From: DASPTB01 sp035623615
Lineage (GTDB): Bacteria > Actinomycetota > UBA4738
Reading direction: 5' to 3'
Length of the DNA: 7,695 nucleotides
Assembly (NCBI GenBank): GCA_035623615.1
Contig: DASPTB010000108.1
Span: 1-7,695 of the forward strand
A program made the translations under genes and the position numbers. Below the pieces are notes generated by a model. The model made no database searches. It worked only from the letters and a program-made list of their open reading frames with translations, and had not been told where the DNA came from. Below, piece after piece: positions 5,902-7,695 of the stretch. Within the stretch, counting starts at the first letter, position 1; each line of letters begins with the position of its first letter.

Positions 5902-7419
5902 TTAGCCTCGCATGGCCGCGGCGAGCCGCTCGGCGATCATGATCGTCGGGAGGTTCGTGTTCGCCGACGGGATGTCCGGCATGATCGACGCGTCGGCGAC
6001 GACAATCCCGTCGATCCCGTGGACGCGGCCGTTCACGTCCACGACGTCCCCGCGTTCCGGGTCCGGACCCATCCGGCACGTGCCGACGGGGTGGTAGTAG
6101 GTCCCGTACGTCGCCCGGATCTGCCGTGCCAGACCGTCGTCGTCGTCGTCGTCGACCCCCGGTGCCGGGCGGATCTCCGGACCCTCGACGAGGTCGGCAA
6201 GCGGACGGGTGTGAAGCAGCTCACGCGCGGCGCGAACCCCTTCGACCGCCCTTCGCACGTCGTCGGGATCTCGCAGGATCGCGGGGTCGATCGCCGGAGC
6301 CGCCTGCGGCTTCGGCGATCGAAGCCACAGCCGGCCACGTGAGCGCGGCTTCACGACCGAGACGCCGATGAAGAACAGGCCGCCCGTGGGGCTGTCGTCC
6401 TGTCCCACCGTCCGCGCCGACGCCACGACGAGCTGCAGGTCGGGCGCGCGGGCCGGATCCATCCCGCTGCTGTGCGCGGTCACCAGCGTTTGGCCGAGCG
6501 GACCGGGCGGCTGGCCGGGCGCGGTCGGGACGTCGACCGACAGCCAGACGTGCTCGACGAGGTTGCGCCCCACGCCCCTCACGTCGCGCACCAAGGGGAT
6601 GGAGAGCGCGTTCAGATCGTCCTTCGGCCCGACCCCCGAGCGCAGCAGGATCGCGGGGGAACCGTACGCGCCGGCCGCGAGGACGATCAAGCCCGCTTCC
6701 ACCGGCTTCTCGTCGCCCACGACCGCGACGCGGGTGGCGCGGTTCCCATCCACGAGCACCCGATCGACCATCGCGCCCGAGCGGATGGTCAGGTTCGGCC
6801 TCGACCGCGCGGGCGTGAGGAACGTGATCGACGTGCTCATCCGCACGCCGTCGACGCGGTTGGTCGGCCAGGGCCCCACGCCGACGGCACCGGGACGGTT
6901 GTGGTCCGGTGCTGGTGGGTACCCCGCCGCGACCGCGGCCTCGAGTGCCGCGGCCTGGACGGGGACCAGCTGGTCGGACGCGTCACGGCGGATCGGGAGA
7001 GGGCCGCGCGCGCCGTGCCACTGCTCCTCGCCTGCATCGAGGTCGCGCTCGAGTGAGCGGAAGAAAGGAAGCAGGTCGGCGAACGACCATCCCGGGTTGC
7101 CGCGGGCGGCCCACTCGTCGTAATCGGCAGGCGATCCGCGAACGGCCATGCATGCGTTGGTCGAAGAGCAGCCCCCCATGAGCTTGCCGCGGAGCAGGTC
7201 CTCGACCCTGCCGGCCCCGTCGGGCTCCGAGCGAAATCCCCAGTCGTGGCTGCCCGTCGGATTCGCGCCGTCGCGAATCTCGGCCGGGAGGCGGTCGATG
7301 CTCGCGTAGTCGGGGCCCGCTTCGACCAAGAGGACGGAGCGCGACGGATCCTCGCTCAGCCTGGCCGCAAGAACGCAGCCCGCCGAGCCACCCCCCACGA
7401 TCGCGACGTCGTAGCCCAC
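5902..7419 (-). CDS. GMC-family FAD-dependent oxidoreductase (choline-dehydrogenase-like), 505 aa
   Basis: Flavoprotein of the glucose-methanol-choline family, which oxidises an alcohol with FAD and passes electrons to oxygen or another acceptor. The N-terminal FAD-binding fold is DVAIVGGGSAGCVLAARL, with E33 (VEAGP) as the ribose-binding acid. The first GMC signature is GKLMGGCSSTNACMAVRG (78-95). The second-half motif is LAAGAYGSPAILLRSGVGP (247-265), and GVGRNLVEH is at 282-290. The catalytic pair is H443 in YHPVGTCRMG and N487 in SANTN, 44 residues apart as in choline oxidase. The C-terminal FAD motif runs to PTIMIAERLA. There is no signal peptide, so it should be cytoplasmic. Length is slightly shorter than typical choline dehydrogenases, and the substrate is not predictable. 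A run of six Asp (423-428) is encoded by a GTC repeat on the plus strand. The GTG start directly precedes the FAD motif, with a purine-rich GGGGGAAG close upstream. It is divergent from the Ser-rich secreted protein gene. Confidence 0.94.
   Translation of the reverse strand: MGYDVAIVGGGSAGCVLAARLSEDPSRSVLLVEAGPDYASIDRLPAEIRDGANPTGSHDWGFRSEPDGAGRVEDLLRGKLMGGCSSTNACMAVRGSPADYDEWAARGNPGWSFADLLPFFRSLERDLDAGEEQWHGARGPLPIRRDASDQLVPVQAAALEAAVAAGYPPAPDHNRPGAVGVGPWPTNRVDGVRMSTSITFLTPARSRPNLTIRSGAMVDRVLVDGNRATRVAVVGDEKPVEAGLIVLAAGAYGSPAILLRSGVGPKDDLNALSIPLVRDVRGVGRNLVEHVWLSVDVPTAPGQPPGPLGQTLVTAHSSGMDPARAPDLQLVVASARTVGQDDSPTGGLFFIGVSVVKPRSRGRLWLRSPKPQAAPAIDPAILRDPDDVRRAVEGVRAARELLHTRPLADLVEGPEIRPAPGVDDDDDDGLARQIRATYGTYYHPVGTCRMGPDPERGDVVDVNGRVHGIDGIVVADASIMPDIPSANTNLPTIMIAERLAAAMRG
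6136..6153. repeat. Trinucleotide repeat (GTC)6 inside the GMC oxidoreductase
   Basis: Six perfect GTC units on the plus strand read as GAC on the coding strand and give D423-D428. The tract lies between EGPEIRPAPGV and GLARQIRATYG, shortly before the catalytic YHPVGTC, probably in a surface loop. Slippage would change the Asp count without shifting the frame. Confidence 0.9.
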
Positions 7420-7460
7420 GCTTCCCCCACGCAGACTCTAGCGTGCCGCCCCGTGATCCC

Positions 7461-7475
7461 CGGACTCACAGTCCG
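7461..7475. repeat. Perfect dyad between divergent oxidoreductase and secreted-protein genes
   Basis: CGGACT-CAC-AGTCCG is a perfect 6-bp inverted repeat with a 3-base centre in the 136-base divergent gap (7420-7555). It lies 42 bases upstream of the oxidoreductase start and about 80 bases upstream of the secreted-protein start. No T-run follows on either strand. It could be an operator for a regulator controlling both genes, or a chance dyad. A TAGAGT element at 7440-7435 on the minus strand resembles a -10 for the oxidoreductase but has no good -35 partner. Confidence 0.35.
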
Positions 7476-7539
7476 CTATCGCGCGGCTCCCCGGATTCCT
7501 TCATGTTGCGGGCGTTGACTCCTTCTCCACGACCACCGG

Positions 7540-7549
7540 AAGGAGGTGA
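7540..7549 (+). promoter_or_regulatory. Near-perfect ribosome binding site of the last gene
   Basis: AAGGAGGTGA matches the full 16S anti-Shine-Dalgarno consensus over ten bases; its GGAGG core ends 9 bases before the ATG at 7556. It is the strongest site in the window and predicts high translation of the secreted product. Confidence 0.85.
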
Positions 7550-7555
7550 CCCAGC

Positions 7556-7695
7556 ATGCGACACCGATTGACTCGGGCCCTGATGGCGCTGACGCTGTCG
7601 GGAGCCCTCGTCGGGGGCGGCGCGGCGATCGCGCACGCCGCGACGAGCAGCCCCTCGGCGAAATCGTCAACCTCGTCGTCGTCCTCGAGCTCCCC
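7556..7695 (+). CDS. Secreted Ser-rich protein, N-terminal part only (truncated by window end)
   Basis: The first 46 codons of a gene that runs off the window. The product starts with a classical signal peptide: a basic start (MRHRLTR), a hydrophobic core rich in Ala/Leu/Gly, and a signal-peptidase I site AHA at residues 26-28. No Cys is visible at the cleavage site, so it is not a lipoprotein. The mature end begins ATSSPSAKSST and continues into a run of Ser, coded mostly by TCG repeats. Such Ser/Thr-rich stretches are usual as flexible linkers between a signal peptide and a folded extracellular domain, but the domain itself is not seen. The very strong ribosome binding site supports real, abundant expression. 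A TTGACT at 7515-7520 lies too close to the ribosome binding site to be its -35. Family and function cannot be named. Confidence 0.75.
   Translation, partial: MRHRLTRALMALTLSGALVGGGAAIAHAATSSPSAKSSTSSSSSSS

Noticed and set aside
7515..7520. TTGACT as -35 of the last gene
   Set aside because: A -10 at normal spacing would fall in the ribosome binding site, and the sequence there is GGAAGG.

Overview
The window looks like an ordinary chromosomal segment of a GC-rich bacterium, most likely an actinomycete-type organism (Actinomycetota). The basis is strongly GC-biased codon use, several GTG starts with good Shine-Dalgarno sites, leuS directly followed by a comEA-type gene, and a secreted TAP-like alpha/beta hydrolase of a kind common in that phylum. 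The assignment below phylum level is not visible from the sequence. There is no sign of mobile elements, CRISPR arrays, rRNA or tRNA genes.

Layout. Bases 1-3653 are read on the minus strand, in transcription order: a stand-alone response-regulator receiver protein (3653-3228), leucyl-tRNA synthetase leuS (3119-627), and the 5' part of a ComEA-like DNA-uptake protein (439-1, running off the window). A possible 53-codon leader ORF (3811-3650) overlaps the start of the response regulator by four bases. Next comes a plus-strand secreted alpha/beta hydrolase (3958-5895) with a signal peptide and an extra C-terminal beta-rich domain. It converges, with only 6 bases between stop codons, on a minus-strand GMC-family FAD oxidoreductase (7419-5902). 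Finally, divergent from the oxidoreductase, a gene for a secreted protein with a Ser-rich region begins at 7556 behind a near-perfect ribosome binding site and is cut by the window end.

How the genes relate. The leuS-comEA order couples a housekeeping translation gene with a DNA-uptake locus. The response regulator upstream has no histidine kinase beside it. The hydrolase and the oxidoreductase do not form an evident pathway. I found no convincing new multi-gene system. The points most worth a second look are the altered KMSKS signature combined with the missing leucine-specific insertion in LeuRS, the overlapping small ORF before the response regulator, the uncharacterised C-terminal domain of the hydrolase, the Asp6 tract encoded by a (GTC)6 repeat in the oxidoreductase, and the dyad between the last two genes.
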